Below, piece after piece: positions 50,397 to 60,109 of a stretch of DNA of 64,000 nt. The stretch lies in the NCBI RefSeq assembly GCF_014641075.1, contig NZ_BMHP01000004.1:248001-312000 (forward strand). Reading direction: 5' to 3'. The notes under the pieces were generated by a model. That model made no database searches and was not told where the DNA came from. It saw nothing but the letters and a program-made list of their open reading frames with translations. The position numbers and the translations under genes are program-made. Position 1 is the first letter of the stretch; each line of letters begins with the position of its first letter. Source of the DNA: Paenibacillus nasutitermitis (GTDB taxonomy: Bacteria; Bacillota; Bacilli; Paenibacillales; Paenibacillaceae).

Positions 50397-52700
50397 ATGT
50401 TGGGAAGAAGTCAGTTTGTAAAGATTGTGAGAATGACAGGCGTTTCATTCAAGAGAAAGCTGCTTCTTTACTCTATTGTTCTGAGTATATTTCCGGTTCT
50501 GTCAGTAGGGCTTTTCTCTTCCTACACAGCCTCGCGAAGTATCCAGACGGAAGTCGACAAACATAACCGGTATATGCTGAGTCAAATTCAGGTGCAATTG
50601 AATCAGTTCACGAACAGCTTGAACATGGCCTCGATCTATATTGCGACGAACCTCAATGTAGAGAAATCCGTCAAGAATGGACCAGGCATCGAGAATTTGG
50701 CGGAGACGCTGGAGCTGAATGAGACAATCCGGCGTATCCGCAGCACTTCGCCTGTCAAGTATCACATTTCCATCTTGTATAAGCGGTTTAATAATTTTAT
50801 CTTTTCCGATGAATACGATCCGACTTCCTACGCTCAAACCGGGCTCTACAACATTTTGGACAAAATGAAGCCCTCATCGAATCAATCCTTTTTTGTTCCC
50901 GCCCATACCTTTCATGACCAAGCCAATTTGCTTCATTTTCGGCCGATACCCATATCGTCTTATTACACCGAAGGGGTGCTTGTTCTGCAAGTCGCTCCTG
51001 AAAATATTCTTGAGTTCGTAGGTTCGTTGGAGCAAAACCAAGGCACACGCATTCTGGTAGCCGATAACAACAATCAAATTATCATCAGCTCAAAGCTTGA
51101 TGAAATGGGCAAAACGCTGGATGCAATCGTACCACAGTCCTTGCTGCTCGATAACAAACGAAACAACTCGAAAACGTTGAAGATTAATGAGGTATCCTAT
51201 AAAGTTCATGCGCAGAAGTCATCGCACAATGACTGGACGTTCATTGCAATGACACCTATGGCGGAGCTTACTTCGAAATCCGAACACATCAAGCTTACAA
51301 CCTGGATTGTGGCTGGTCTTCTGGCTGTTTTCTGGACTTTGGCTGCCGCAATCGGAAGCGGATGGATGTATGTCCCGATCCAGCGGCTGTCGGATAAGGT
51401 GATGCCTCCCTTTCAAGGTGAAAAGCTGCGCAGAGACGACGGATTAGCTGCTCTCGACAACTATATGGTGGAACTGGCGGAAGCGAACAGCAAGCTTCTT
51501 GACCGGCTGAATGAACAGTTCCCTTATTTGAAGCAAGGCGTGTTTCAGATGCTGCTTAGCGGAGAACTGACGGAGCAGAAATTTCTGCGTGCTGCGGACA
51601 AAGCGAATATGCGGCTTCAGGGCTCCCAGGTATTTGTATGCGTTGCCGAAGCTGACGATATCCCTGCCTTTCTTCGTACATACCGGGAGAATGACCGGGC
51701 AGTCATTCATTACGGGATGCTTAAAATGATGGAGGAAACCTTTCATTCTTTTCCCGGATGCACAGGGTTTGCATCCAAGATTGGACAAATTGTGCTGATT
51801 GTCGGCTGCGACGAGGACAATCCGGAAACGCGGGAGCGGCTGCGTCAATGTGCGGATGAGATGCGCGGCAACGCGCGGCAATATTTACGGATTCCGCTCA
51901 GCATTGCCATCAGCAATTCCCAGCCGGGCTTCTCCTCGATCAGCAAAGGATTTGAGGAGGCTGTCGGTTTATTAAGTTATCGCCTCGTGATGGGAGACGA
52001 TATTACGATTGTCGCGGGTTATGCGGATGAAAGGCTGCTCCGTTCAAGCCGCCAGATGGTGGAGCTGCAAAAGCAGATCGTTTTCAATGTTGTGCATGGC
52101 AATTTGGATGAATCCGCCTCTTTGCTCTCCCAATTGGTAGCAGAGCTCCAGCGGGTTCAGCTCAAGCCGGAAACAGTCCGCGGTCTATTTTCCTACATGC
52201 TTGGGGAGCTGGACTTTCTGCTTCAGCAGGCTGGTTGCGACCTTCAGCAGGCGACCGGGGAAGATGTCCATGAACGGCTGTACCGGCTTCGGTCGCTGCC
52301 CGAACTGGAACATTGGTTGAACGATGAGCTGTTCCGGGATGTGAAGATGCAGCTGGAGAAGGAAGCGGTCTCGAAGCAGGCCCGTACAGTGAAACAGGTA
52401 GTTCAATTTGTACAGGAGCGCATGCAGGATGAGCTTTCGCTGCAAATGGTTGCAGACCATTTCAATCTCTCTGTGTCTTATCTAAGTAAAATATTCAAAG
52501 GAGAGACCGGTCAAACCTATAGCGAGTTTATATTGGACCTGAAAATGGCAAAAGCAAAACAATGGTTGGAGCATACGGATATTCCGATCAAAGAAATTTC
52601 CAGCAAGCTGGGTTATTCGAGCGTGCAAAATTTTACCCGGACGTTCAAGCAATGGTTTGACGTTCCGCCAGGCGAATTTCGCAAATGGAGACGCGATTAG
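50397..52700 (+). CDS. Membrane-bound AraC-type regulator
   Basis: 767 residues. A first membrane helix (about 24-45), an extracellular sensor of about 250 residues, a second helix (about 300-325, TWIVAGLLAVFWTLAAAIG), a long cytoplasmic part and a C-terminal AraC DNA-binding domain (about 668-765: LSLQMVADHFNLSVSYLSKIFKGETGQ, IPIKEISSKLGYSSVQNFTRTFKQWFDVPPGEF). It is the one-piece counterpart of the sensor/AraC pairs seen beside Lpl-type importers in Paenibacilli. GGGGGAAG precedes the ATG. It probably senses an extracellular saccharide and activates the importer genes that follow. Confidence 0.9.
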   Translation: MLGRSQFVKIVRMTGVSFKRKLLLYSIVLSIFPVLSVGLFSSYTASRSIQTEVDKHNRYMLSQIQVQLNQFTNSLNMASIYIATNLNVEKSVKNGPGIENLAETLELNETIRRIRSTSPVKYHISILYKRFNNFIFSDEYDPTSYAQTGLYNILDKMKPSSNQSFFVPAHTFHDQANLLHFRPIPISSYYTEGVLVLQVAPENILEFVGSLEQNQGTRILVADNNNQIIISSKLDEMGKTLDAIVPQSLLLDNKRNNSKTLKINEVSYKVHAQKSSHNDWTFIAMTPMAELTSKSEHIKLTTWIVAGLLAVFWTLAAAIGSGWMYVPIQRLSDKVMPPFQGEKLRRDDGLAALDNYMVELAEANSKLLDRLNEQFPYLKQGVFQMLLSGELTEQKFLRAADKANMRLQGSQVFVCVAEADDIPAFLRTYRENDRAVIHYGMLKMMEETFHSFPGCTGFASKIGQIVLIVGCDEDNPETRERLRQCADEMRGNARQYLRIPLSIAISNSQPGFSSISKGFEEAVGLLSYRLVMGDDITIVAGYADERLLRSSRQMVELQKQIVFNVVHGNLDESASLLSQLVAELQRVQLKPETVRGLFSYMLGELDFLLQQAGCDLQQATGEDVHERLYRLRSLPELEHWLNDELFRDVKMQLEKEAVSKQARTVKQVVQFVQERMQDELSLQMVADHFNLSVSYLSKIFKGETGQTYSEFILDLKMAKAKQWLEHTDIPIKEISSKLGYSSVQNFTRTFKQWFDVPPGEFRKWRRD

Positions 52701-52883
52701 ACCTGAAAAGTTTATATCTGTCGCATTCCCCTCCCATGTTCGTTATCTTCACCAGTATTTTTCTTTATCATTATATGCTGTCAGCCACCCAAACAAATGA
52801 CAATAGCCCGCAAAAACGAGAAAACGTAAAGTTATGGCAGGGAAGGGGATACCCTTTCAACCGGATTAGAGGAGCGTGCTTCG

Positions 52884-54455
52884 ATGAATAAGTCCAAGAG
52901 AACAATGGCTGGTGTATTTGCTGTTATTATTGCAGCAACAAGTGTACTGGCGGGCTGCGGCAAGAGCAATGAAGAGAATACCGCGGCTGGAAGCGAGGCG
53001 CAGGGCGCAGAAAGCTTGAGCATTCTGTTATCCCATTCCAATGGCAAATATGCGATGCAGGCAAAAGAAAATGATCCATATTTGAAAGAGTTGTCCCGAT
53101 TATCGGGGACCAAACTTGATGTCGAGTTCCTTGGACATTCCAATGACTTCACCCAGCAAATGACCGTTCGATTCGCTTCAGCGGATTTGGCTGATATGAT
53201 TCGGACCGACAGCATTATATCAACCATGCACCCGGGAGCAGTCGATCAAGGTGTATTTGAAGATTTGACCCCGCTAATTGAGAAATACGGGCCTAACCTG
53301 AAGAAGAAAATTCCGGCCGAAGCATGGAAAAGCCCAAAGGTCAGCAAAGACGGTAAAATATTCGGCATTCCTGCGCTTTCCGCACTTCCCTCTTCGCGGG
53401 TGGTGTACATCCGCCAAGACTGGCTGGACAAGCTTGGCATGCAGCAGCCCAAGACGCTGGACGATTATCTGAACTATTTTGAAGCGGTGAAGAAAGAAGA
53501 TATGAATGGCAACGGAGATAAGGACGATGAGTATGGTCTTTATGTCCGGGAGAACCTGACCTACTCCGCCCTGTTCTTCAACGAATTTGGCGCGGATCCA
53601 AATATATGGTATCTGAAAGACGGAAATTTGGAGCCGGGAATGATTCAGCCGGAAATCAAGGACGCTTTGAAGTTCTGGAAGAACTTATACGATAAAGGTT
53701 ACATCAACCCCAATCTGTTCACGAATAAATCGGCCGATTGGGAAGCCGGGATCAAGCAGGGGAAAGGAGGAACCTGGCTCCATGATGTTGCGAACTTCAG
53801 CTCAAACTGGAACCCGGACCTTTTTGCCAATGAGAAGAATGTCAAAATATCGATGATTGAATCTCCGCAAGGACCTAAAGGAAAGGGTCTCGTGGCGCAA
53901 GGCGATCAAATTTACTTTGTTTGGGTCATGCCGGCCCGGAACAATCATGCCGTGGAAGCCATCAAGTTCCTGAATTGGGCCTGGTCGGATGAAGCCGACG
54001 ATTTCTTCGCAATGGGCATCAAGGACTACAATTACACCATAGCCGACAATAAAGCCAAGTGGGATGCCAGTGCTCCTGAGAACAAAGATAATGATGCAGC
54101 CGTATTCTATCAGCTGTCGATTAACCCGCGCGGAGACGGCCGAATGATGGACAGAGTGCTGGATGTGGCACCATACTCCGAAATTTTGAGAGGAGGCATC
54201 CAGACAGCTGCTAAAAATGTCGTCAAAAACGACGCGCTGCATATGCCGATCCTGGAAAGTATGAAAACCAAGCCCGAGCTGGTTCCGGGGACAAATGCAG
54301 GTACTTTGTTTCTGGATATGTTCGCCAAAGTCATCACCGGCAAAGAAGAAATTGATCCCGCTTTCGATAACTTTGTAGCCGAGTGGAAACGGCGCGGCGG
54401 CACCGAAATGATTCAGGAAGCGACAGCCTGGTATAATGACTTTCACCAAGAATAA
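52884..54455 (+). CDS. Sugar ABC importer, lipoprotein solute-binding subunit (Lpl type)
   Basis: A 523-residue exported protein with a basic start, a hydrophobic core and the lipobox LAGC (Cys25). The mature part has IRQDWLDKLGMQQPKTLDDY and the calcium-site-like DMNGNGDKDDEYG, both common in family-1 oligosaccharide-binding proteins of the LplA type. It catches a sugar outside and hands it to the two permeases that follow. GAGGAGC lies before the ATG. Upstream 183 bases hold no gene and likely the promoter. Confidence 0.92.
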   Translation: MNKSKRTMAGVFAVIIAATSVLAGCGKSNEENTAAGSEAQGAESLSILLSHSNGKYAMQAKENDPYLKELSRLSGTKLDVEFLGHSNDFTQQMTVRFASADLADMIRTDSIISTMHPGAVDQGVFEDLTPLIEKYGPNLKKKIPAEAWKSPKVSKDGKIFGIPALSALPSSRVVYIRQDWLDKLGMQQPKTLDDYLNYFEAVKKEDMNGNGDKDDEYGLYVRENLTYSALFFNEFGADPNIWYLKDGNLEPGMIQPEIKDALKFWKNLYDKGYINPNLFTNKSADWEAGIKQGKGGTWLHDVANFSSNWNPDLFANEKNVKISMIESPQGPKGKGLVAQGDQIYFVWVMPARNNHAVEAIKFLNWAWSDEADDFFAMGIKDYNYTIADNKAKWDASAPENKDNDAAVFYQLSINPRGDGRMMDRVLDVAPYSEILRGGIQTAAKNVVKNDALHMPILESMKTKPELVPGTNAGTLFLDMFAKVITGKEEIDPAFDNFVAEWKRRGGTEMIQEATAWYNDFHQE

Positions 54456-54476
54456 AGGCACGGGGGGAGTTCAATC

Positions 54477-55376
54477 ATGCTGAACAAAATCAAATCAAAC
54501 GACCTGCTGCTGCTCTGGTTGATTGCTCTGCCCGGTATTATCCATTTTGTCCTCTTCCGCTATGTTCCGATGTTTGGCAATGTGATCGCTTTTCAGGACT
54601 ACAACATTTTCTCCGGAATCAAGGACAGCCCCTGGGTAGGATGGAAGCATTTCGAGAACATGTTCACCTACGCGGAATTCTATCGAATTATTGTAAACAC
54701 GCTGCTCCTCGGCTTATATTCGCTCCTGTTTGGTTTCCCTGCACCGCTCATTCTTGCGTTGCTGTTGAATGAGATTGCCAAAACATGGTTCAAACGCTGG
54801 GTGCAGACTTTGCTGTATTTGCCACATTTCCTGTCATGGGTTATTGTGGGGAGCATTTTCATCAATTTGCTGACGCAGGACGGATTCCTTCACATGCTTT
54901 TTGGATGGACAGGACTTCCCAATACCGACTATGTGACGCAGACGGAATACTTCCGGAGCATCATTGTCGGAATGGGAATCTGGAAGGAGATGGGGTGGGG
55001 CATGATCATTTATTTGGCGGCCTTATCCGGCATTAACCCAAGCTTATATGAAGCGGCCAAGGTTGATGGTGCCGGCCGTCTCCGTCAGATGTGGTCCATT
55101 ACGCTGCCTTCCCTCATGCCGGCAATCGTAGTCCTGCTGCTGCTGCGCGTCGGTCATGTGCTCGATTCCAATGTGGAGCAGGTGCTTATTATGTTGAATC
55201 CGCTGGTTGGCGACGTTGGGGAAGTCATCGATACCTACGTTTACCGGGTAGGGCTGCTCAGCTCGCAATTCAGTCTGACTACGGCAATCGGGATATTCAA
55301 ATCGCTTGTCGGTCTGATTCTGGTTGTCGGACTGAATGCCTTGAGCCGCAAAACGACGGGGGAGAGCATTTACTAA
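54477..55376 (+). CDS. Sugar ABC importer permease (LplB type)
   Basis: 299 residues with six membrane segments. The ATPase-docking EAA loop reads YEAAKVDGAGRLRQMWSITLPSLMP. The N-terminal block VLFRYVPMFGNVIAFQDYNIFSGI is typical of the LplB/YtcP-type permeases. GGGGGAG precedes the ATG. It pairs with the next gene; no ATPase is encoded nearby, so a shared one of the MsmX type is probably used (inference). Confidence 0.93.
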   Translation: MLNKIKSNDLLLLWLIALPGIIHFVLFRYVPMFGNVIAFQDYNIFSGIKDSPWVGWKHFENMFTYAEFYRIIVNTLLLGLYSLLFGFPAPLILALLLNEIAKTWFKRWVQTLLYLPHFLSWVIVGSIFINLLTQDGFLHMLFGWTGLPNTDYVTQTEYFRSIIVGMGIWKEMGWGMIIYLAALSGINPSLYEAAKVDGAGRLRQMWSITLPSLMPAIVVLLLLRVGHVLDSNVEQVLIMLNPLVGDVGEVIDTYVYRVGLLSSQFSLTTAIGIFKSLVGLILVVGLNALSRKTTGESIY

Positions 55377-55410
55377 ATTCCATATTCCAACCCCAGGAAG
55401 GAGCGGTCTT

Positions 55411-56280
55411 ATGCCCGGCAGAAAGAAAATAGAGTTGTTCCCTGCAGTCAATGGGATATTCTTCATCATTTTGTGCTTGAGCATGATTGCCCCGATCGTG
55501 CATCTGCTCGCTGTCTCGCTCAGTTCGCCTGTTTATGCGAATGCAAAGCTGGTGAGCTTCTGGCCCAAAGGCTTCAATGTGGAAGTGTATAAAACCATCT
55601 TCGGCATGGGAAATATGTGGAATGCGATGGGTGTAAGCATTACGATAACGGTTCTGGGTACGTTATTCGCCCTGGTTTTTACCGCAACCTTGGCTTATGC
55701 CGTGTCGCGGCCGAAGATGAAAGGCCGCAGATGGGTGCAGCGGGGAATTGTGCTGACCTTTATTTTCTCGGCGCCGTTAATTCCGAACTATCTGCTGATT
55801 CGCTCGCTGGGGATGATGGATACGTTATGGGCGCTTATGATTCCCAGCGCTTTGAACGCTTTTAATGTCATCATTATGAAAACCTTCTTTCAGGGCATTG
55901 CCAGCGAAATGTTCGAGGCAGCCAAGATTGACGGCTGCTCCGAGCTCGGTATTCTATGGCGGGTAGCCGTTCCGTTGTCCGGTCCGGTATTCGCAACAAT
56001 TGCGTTGTTCCATGCCGTTGGACAGTGGAATTCTTACTTTAGCGCCTTAATGTTTATTCGCGATAAAGATCTTCTGCCGCTGCAGGTGCTGCTGCGCAAT
56101 CTGATTATGGAAGAACAGGCCAACCAGATGGCAACGACGACAGAGCTGGTCAGCTTGCTGACACCGGAAATGCTGAAGGCCGGGATTACCTTGTTCGCCA
56201 CAGCTCCGATTCTGATGGTGTATCCGTTTCTTCAGAAATACTTCATCAAAGGGGCCATGGTCGGCTCCTTGAAGGAGTAG
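55411..56280 (+). CDS. Sugar ABC importer permease (LplC/YtcP type)
   Basis: 289 residues, six membrane segments, EAA loop MFEAAKIDGCSELGILWRVAVPLSGPVFATI. The outer-loop start VHLLAVSLSSPVYANAKLV and the closing LFATAPILMVYPFLQKYFIKGAMVGSLKE are the usual marks of the second LplC-type permease. AAGGAG lies before the ATG. It completes the importer. Confidence 0.93.
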   Translation: MPGRKKIELFPAVNGIFFIILCLSMIAPIVHLLAVSLSSPVYANAKLVSFWPKGFNVEVYKTIFGMGNMWNAMGVSITITVLGTLFALVFTATLAYAVSRPKMKGRRWVQRGIVLTFIFSAPLIPNYLLIRSLGMMDTLWALMIPSALNAFNVIIMKTFFQGIASEMFEAAKIDGCSELGILWRVAVPLSGPVFATIALFHAVGQWNSYFSALMFIRDKDLLPLQVLLRNLIMEEQANQMATTTELVSLLTPEMLKAGITLFATAPILMVYPFLQKYFIKGAMVGSLKE

Positions 56281-56628
56281 CCATCCAATACCTGAACTTG
56301 TAAGTAAAGAGACACACGCAGTGAACAAAGCCGGCCGGGATACGATTGAGGATCATTGCAGTATCGATCCTCTTACGTACCCGGCTATTCGTTATGCCCC
56401 CCTCCATGATCGAAACTGACGGGCAGCAAACAGCCGAAGTCTTGACGTGAAAAAATTAGGGTATAATATATACATAATTGAATCCATTTCATAATTAGGG
56501 AAAATCGCTTAAGCTTCACGGCGTGTCGTTTAGTTGGATGTATACAATCAACCTATTGTGAAAGATTAAGCTGAAAATGCAATGATGAAATTGATTCGAA
56601 TGATAGGGGAAAATGGGGTGGATCGGGC
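56281..56628 (+). other. Gene-free stretch between the importer and the TauE-type gene
   Basis: It holds a nested hairpin (56328-56388; AGCCGG/CCGGCT outside, GAGGATC/GATCCTC inside) without a T run, a possible end of the importer transcript. A TTGACG (56442-56447) is followed at 16-17 bases by TAATAT/AATATA within GTATAATATATAC, a short inverted repeat, so a promoter for the next gene is likely. No gene seen. Confidence 0.45.
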
Positions 56629-57450
56629 ATGCTTGAGATTGGGCTGCTCCTGCTTCTGGGACTGATCGCCGCGATGTTCGGCAGTATTGTCGGACTGGGC
56701 GGAGGGATCATTATCGTTCCTGCCCTTGTACTCCTTGGCCCGCAGCTCACCGGGGCGCAGATCGACCATACGACGGCAGTCGGCACATCCTTGTGCGCCC
56801 TGATTGTGACAGCGCTTGCTTCAACACTGGCGTACGCGAAGAAGGGCAGAGTCGATTTCCGAAGCGGGTGGCTGCTGTTTATGACGAGCGGACCCGCGGC
56901 GATGATCGGCTCGGCATTGACCGGTTATTTGAAGGATGGCAGCTTTCAGCTTGTATTCGGCTTGTTTATGCTGTTAATGGCTGCACTCCTGGTAGCCAGG
57001 GATTTCCTGAAGCCGGTCTCGCGCAAATGGCCGGTGGAGCGCAGCTACATCGATCAGGAAGGGATGGAGCACACCTACGGGTATGCGGTTGCGCCCGCTT
57101 TGATCATCGGTTTTTTTGTGGGACTGATTTCGGGTCTGTTCGGGATTGGCGGAGGTTCCTTGTTTGTCCCGGTTATGGTGCTGCTGTTCCGGTTTCCGCC
57201 TCATCTGGCCGCGGCGACCTCGATGTTTGTCATCTTTCTGTCCTCCCTCCTGGGCAGCGGCGTTCATCTGTGGTTGGGGGAAGTGGATCTATGGATCGTG
57301 CTCGCGCTAGTACCCGGAGCGTGGATCGGTGGGAAGCTTGGAGCGCATGTTGCCAGCCGCATGAGCGGCAGAGGGCTGATGTGGCTGCTGCGGATCACAC
57401 TCCTACTGTTGTCGGTTGAATTAATGGTCGAGGGAGCGGCAAAGCTGTAG
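56629..57450 (+). CDS. TauE/SafE-family membrane transporter
   Basis: 273 residues with about eight membrane helices. The two halves each carry the family block: GSIVGLGGGIIIVPALVLL and LISGLFGIGGGSLFVPVMVLLF. These proteins export or import small sulfur compounds or organic acids; the substrate is unknown. GGGGTGG lies 9 bases before the ATG. It stands alone between the sugar importer and the next gene, which follows after 101 bases. Confidence 0.9.
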   Translation: MLEIGLLLLLGLIAAMFGSIVGLGGGIIIVPALVLLGPQLTGAQIDHTTAVGTSLCALIVTALASTLAYAKKGRVDFRSGWLLFMTSGPAAMIGSALTGYLKDGSFQLVFGLFMLLMAALLVARDFLKPVSRKWPVERSYIDQEGMEHTYGYAVAPALIIGFFVGLISGLFGIGGGSLFVPVMVLLFRFPPHLAAATSMFVIFLSSLLGSGVHLWLGEVDLWIVLALVPGAWIGGKLGAHVASRMSGRGLMWLLRITLLLLSVELMVEGAAKL

Positions 57451-57551
57451 CCCTGCACGCAGAGAACTTAGGCGAAACTTTGAAGTTATGGTAACGTATA
57501 CTTATAGAGTATACAAATAGAGGAACTCATAGGAAAGTAGTGTGATAGACC

Positions 57552-58394
57552 GTGAGCGATGAGTATAACAGGCCTGTAATCGGGGGCAAAAGCTTTACCG
57601 CCGTGGCCATTAATTGCGCGTCCAAAGCGGGCGAATGGATCAAAACCAAAATTGGAAATTATACGAGCTTGTCGTTAAAATACTCTCCCACCGACCTTGT
57701 GACCGAGGTGGATAAAGGCTCGGAAATGATGATACGCAATCTGGTGCTGACTCATTTTCCCCACCATTCGTTTCTCGGCGAGGAAGGCGTGGAGCCAGGT
57801 CCGGAGGCTTCAGCCAAAGCGCTCAACAGTTTTCGCGATGCCGAATATTTATGGGTGGTTGATCCCATCGACGGAACCACAAATTTCGTGCACGGATTCC
57901 CGTTCTTTTCCGTCTCCATTGCGCTTTCGTACAGGGGGGAAGTGATCGTCGGGGTTGTGTATGATCCCATGCGGGACGAGTTGTTTGTGGCCGAAAAAGG
58001 CAAAGGCGCTTATGTCCATGGCAAGCCGATGCGGACATCAACGGAAAGCACGCTCAGCGAAAGTCTCCTGGCAACGGGCTTCCCGGCCGATCAGAAGGTT
58101 GCGCTGCCGCTCAATATGAAGGGGCTGCAGGCGTTGGCCCCTCAGGTGCGCAATATCCGCTCCGGTGGGTCGGCTGCGCTGCATATGGCATATGTGGCGT
58201 GCGGGCGGCTTACCGGCTTCTGGGAAATTGGCCTGAATTCCTGGGATTTGGCAGCAGGGTCCCTGCTTGTCTCGGAATCGGGCGGACGCGTGACCGATTA
58301 TAAAGGCGATCCTTACAACCTGGGTGTGCGCAATGTGATCGCGACAAATGGAGCGATTCATGAGCAGCTTGTAGACGAGCTGGCCAAAGTGTAA
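57552..58394 (+). CDS. Inositol monophosphatase family protein
   Basis: 280 residues. Metal-binding blocks of the FIG superfamily are complete: FLGEEGVE, WVVDPIDGTTNFVHGFPFFSVS and NSWDLAAGSLLVSESGG. Family members hydrolyse inositol phosphate or similar sugar phosphates, and SuhB-type members also affect RNA synthesis. The start GTG 57552 has only weak ribosome-site sequence upstream (AGGAAAG, far away). A strong terminator follows. It could serve the inositol-like metabolism suggested by the 46-50 kb operon, but nothing ties them directly. Confidence 0.9.
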   Translation: MSDEYNRPVIGGKSFTAVAINCASKAGEWIKTKIGNYTSLSLKYSPTDLVTEVDKGSEMMIRNLVLTHFPHHSFLGEEGVEPGPEASAKALNSFRDAEYLWVVDPIDGTTNFVHGFPFFSVSIALSYRGEVIVGVVYDPMRDELFVAEKGKGAYVHGKPMRTSTESTLSESLLATGFPADQKVALPLNMKGLQALAPQVRNIRSGGSAALHMAYVACGRLTGFWEIGLNSWDLAAGSLLVSESGGRVTDYKGDPYNLGVRNVIATNGAIHEQLVDELAKV

Positions 58395-58427
58395 GACAGC
58401 CGCGTAATGATCATTTAGTAAGCGCAT

Positions 58428-58485
58428 AAAAGTGTGTTCCCCGACAGATTGACGATGTTCGGGGAATACACTTTTTTGTTTTTTT
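58428..58485 (+). terminator. Strong intrinsic terminator
   Basis: AAAAGTGTGTTCCCCGA pairs with TCGGGGAATACACTTTT, one G-T pair, followed by two T runs. It ends the phosphatase gene. Confidence 0.9.
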
Positions 58486-58495
58486 ATCGGGCTTC

Positions 58496-58540
58496 TTGCG
58501 TGATTGAATGTCATCTGTTATAGTTGTTGTATAACAGATG
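58496..58540 (+). promoter_or_regulatory. Promoter and inverted-repeat operator of the GntR gene pair
   Basis: TTGCGT (58496-58501) and TATAGT (58519-58524) are 17 bases apart. CATCTGTTATA (58512-58522) and TATAACAGATG (58530-58540) are perfect 11-base inverted arms with a 7-base spacer that overlap the -10 and the start point. This is how small GntR (YtrA-type) repressors control themselves. Confidence 0.75.
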
Positions 58541-58586
58541 TTGGAGTGAATGTTCTTTTTCGTTTTTATAGAGAGGCAGGCTAACC

Positions 58587-58985
58587 ATGATGTTCATTGA
58601 GTTGGATTTGCAATCGGAAACGCCAATCTACACGCAAATTGCGGAGCAGCTCATTGAAGGCATCGCTAGGGGGCAGTTGAAGCCGGGTGAACCGCTACCG
58701 TCTGTGCGAAGTTTGGCGTCAGACCTTGGAATCAATTTGCATACCGTGAATAAAGCGTATCAAACCTTGAAGCAGGACGGTTTTCTCCAGGTTCACCGCA
58801 AGCAGGGCGTTGTCGTGCAGCCCGATACGATGCCCGGCGTAACCGCCGAGTTTACTGCAAAGCTGCGGCAGCAATTTCGGGCCTTGTCCGCCGAAGCCAT
58901 CGTCCGGGGAATGACCGAATCGGAATTCCTGAAGCTTGCTCAAGAGGTTTACCGAAGCAATAACTTACAACAAAAAGGGGAATAA
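58587..58985 (+). CDS. GntR-family (YtrA-type) transcriptional regulator
   Basis: 132 residues: a winged helix (PIYTQIAEQLIEGIARGQLKPGEPLPSVRSLASDLGINLHTVNKAYQTLKQDGFL) followed by a short C-terminal helical dimerisation part, as in the YtrA subgroup, which usually controls adjacent membrane-protein genes. The start is ATG 58587 or 58590. The next gene begins 5 bases after the stop, and the operator upstream suggests autoregulation of both genes. Confidence 0.93.
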   Translation: MMFIELDLQSETPIYTQIAEQLIEGIARGQLKPGEPLPSVRSLASDLGINLHTVNKAYQTLKQDGFLQVHRKQGVVVQPDTMPGVTAEFTAKLRQQFRALSAEAIVRGMTESEFLKLAQEVYRSNNLQQKGE

Positions 58986-58990
58986 GGCAT

Positions 58991-60088
58991 ATGGATCAAA
59001 TGTGGGGGATCTGGATCTTTTCGATTGTGATGTTTTTAACCATGGGTGCTGTGTTTATTTTCATACCGCTTGCAAGCTCCCGTTCATTGCTGTTTGGTGT
59101 CTATGTTCCCGAACAATACCGCGAAGACCAAGCGGTTCGAGAAGCGCGCGGCAGTTATTTGGCCATGGCGGCTATCGTTATGCTGTGTGCGGCTGCAGTC
59201 GGCGGGATCGTCGGCTGGTGGCGGGGAGAGATGTCGGAAACCGTCCTGCTTGCCGCAACGCTTGTGCAAATCATCGGTTTTGTTCTGGCTCATGCAGCAG
59301 GATACCGCAAGGCACTGCGCTTCAAGCAGGAGAAAGGCTGGGAGGCTCAGCTGCCGCAATCGAAGCGCGTGGCCAACCTGAACTTCCGCAAGCAGCCCTT
59401 GACGATCAGCAACCGCTGGTATCTGATCCCGCTGTTGATCGTCGTCATCTCCGTAGTTGCTGCGGTTATCCGCTGGGACAGTATTCCCGATATCATAACC
59501 ACTCATTATAATGCCCGTTTTGAAGCGGATGGATTCTCTGAAAAAGGTTTCGGATCCGTGTTTATGCTGAATATGATCCAACTGCTGATGATTGGTTTAT
59601 TTCTCTTTACAAGTTTCACGATTCGTACCGCCAAACAGCAGCTGGATCCTGCCAAGCCGGACGAATCCATGATGAAGCAGCAGAAGTTCAGACGCTCGAA
59701 CTCCCAGTTTCTCTACTTTCTTTGTTTGTTTATAATTGTTCTTTTCAGTTATATCCAGGCATCTATGTTTTATGGCTGGTCGGAGGATATGCTTAATAAA
59801 ATAACGGTCTTTCTGCCAATTGTACTGATTGGCTCCTGCATCGGGTTTATGGTGGTCCTTAGAAAAAAAGGTCTCGATCAGCAATCGTCGGCTGCTGTGA
59901 GCGAAGATCATCATTGGAAGGGCGGGGGCATTATCTATTATAATCCCGACGATCCGTCCATAATGGTTGATAAACGTCTGGGAGTAGGATGGACCATGAA
60001 TATGGCGCATCCGGTCAGTTGGGTTGTGCTGGGCGGCATTCTGCTGCTTCCTGTTATCATCATTACGATTTCCGCCATTTTCGGATAA
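58991..60088 (+). CDS. Membrane protein with DUF1648 and DUF5808-like regions
   Basis: 365 residues, about eight membrane segments. SIPDIITTHYNARFEADGFSEKG is the DUF1648 block, found also in SdpI-like immunity proteins; HHWKGGGIIYYNPDDPSIMVDKRLGVGWTMNMAHP is like the C-terminal DUF5808. Such proteins occur with small GntR regulators and are thought to respond to membrane or antimicrobial-peptide stress; that is inference. AAGGGGAATAAG precedes the ATG. Confidence 0.85.
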   Translation: MDQMWGIWIFSIVMFLTMGAVFIFIPLASSRSLLFGVYVPEQYREDQAVREARGSYLAMAAIVMLCAAAVGGIVGWWRGEMSETVLLAATLVQIIGFVLAHAAGYRKALRFKQEKGWEAQLPQSKRVANLNFRKQPLTISNRWYLIPLLIVVISVVAAVIRWDSIPDIITTHYNARFEADGFSEKGFGSVFMLNMIQLLMIGLFLFTSFTIRTAKQQLDPAKPDESMMKQQKFRRSNSQFLYFLCLFIIVLFSYIQASMFYGWSEDMLNKITVFLPIVLIGSCIGFMVVLRKKGLDQQSSAAVSEDHHWKGGGIIYYNPDDPSIMVDKRLGVGWTMNMAHPVSWVVLGGILLLPVIIITISAIFG

Positions 60089-60109
60089 CAACATTTGAAT
60101 TGTCCCCGT

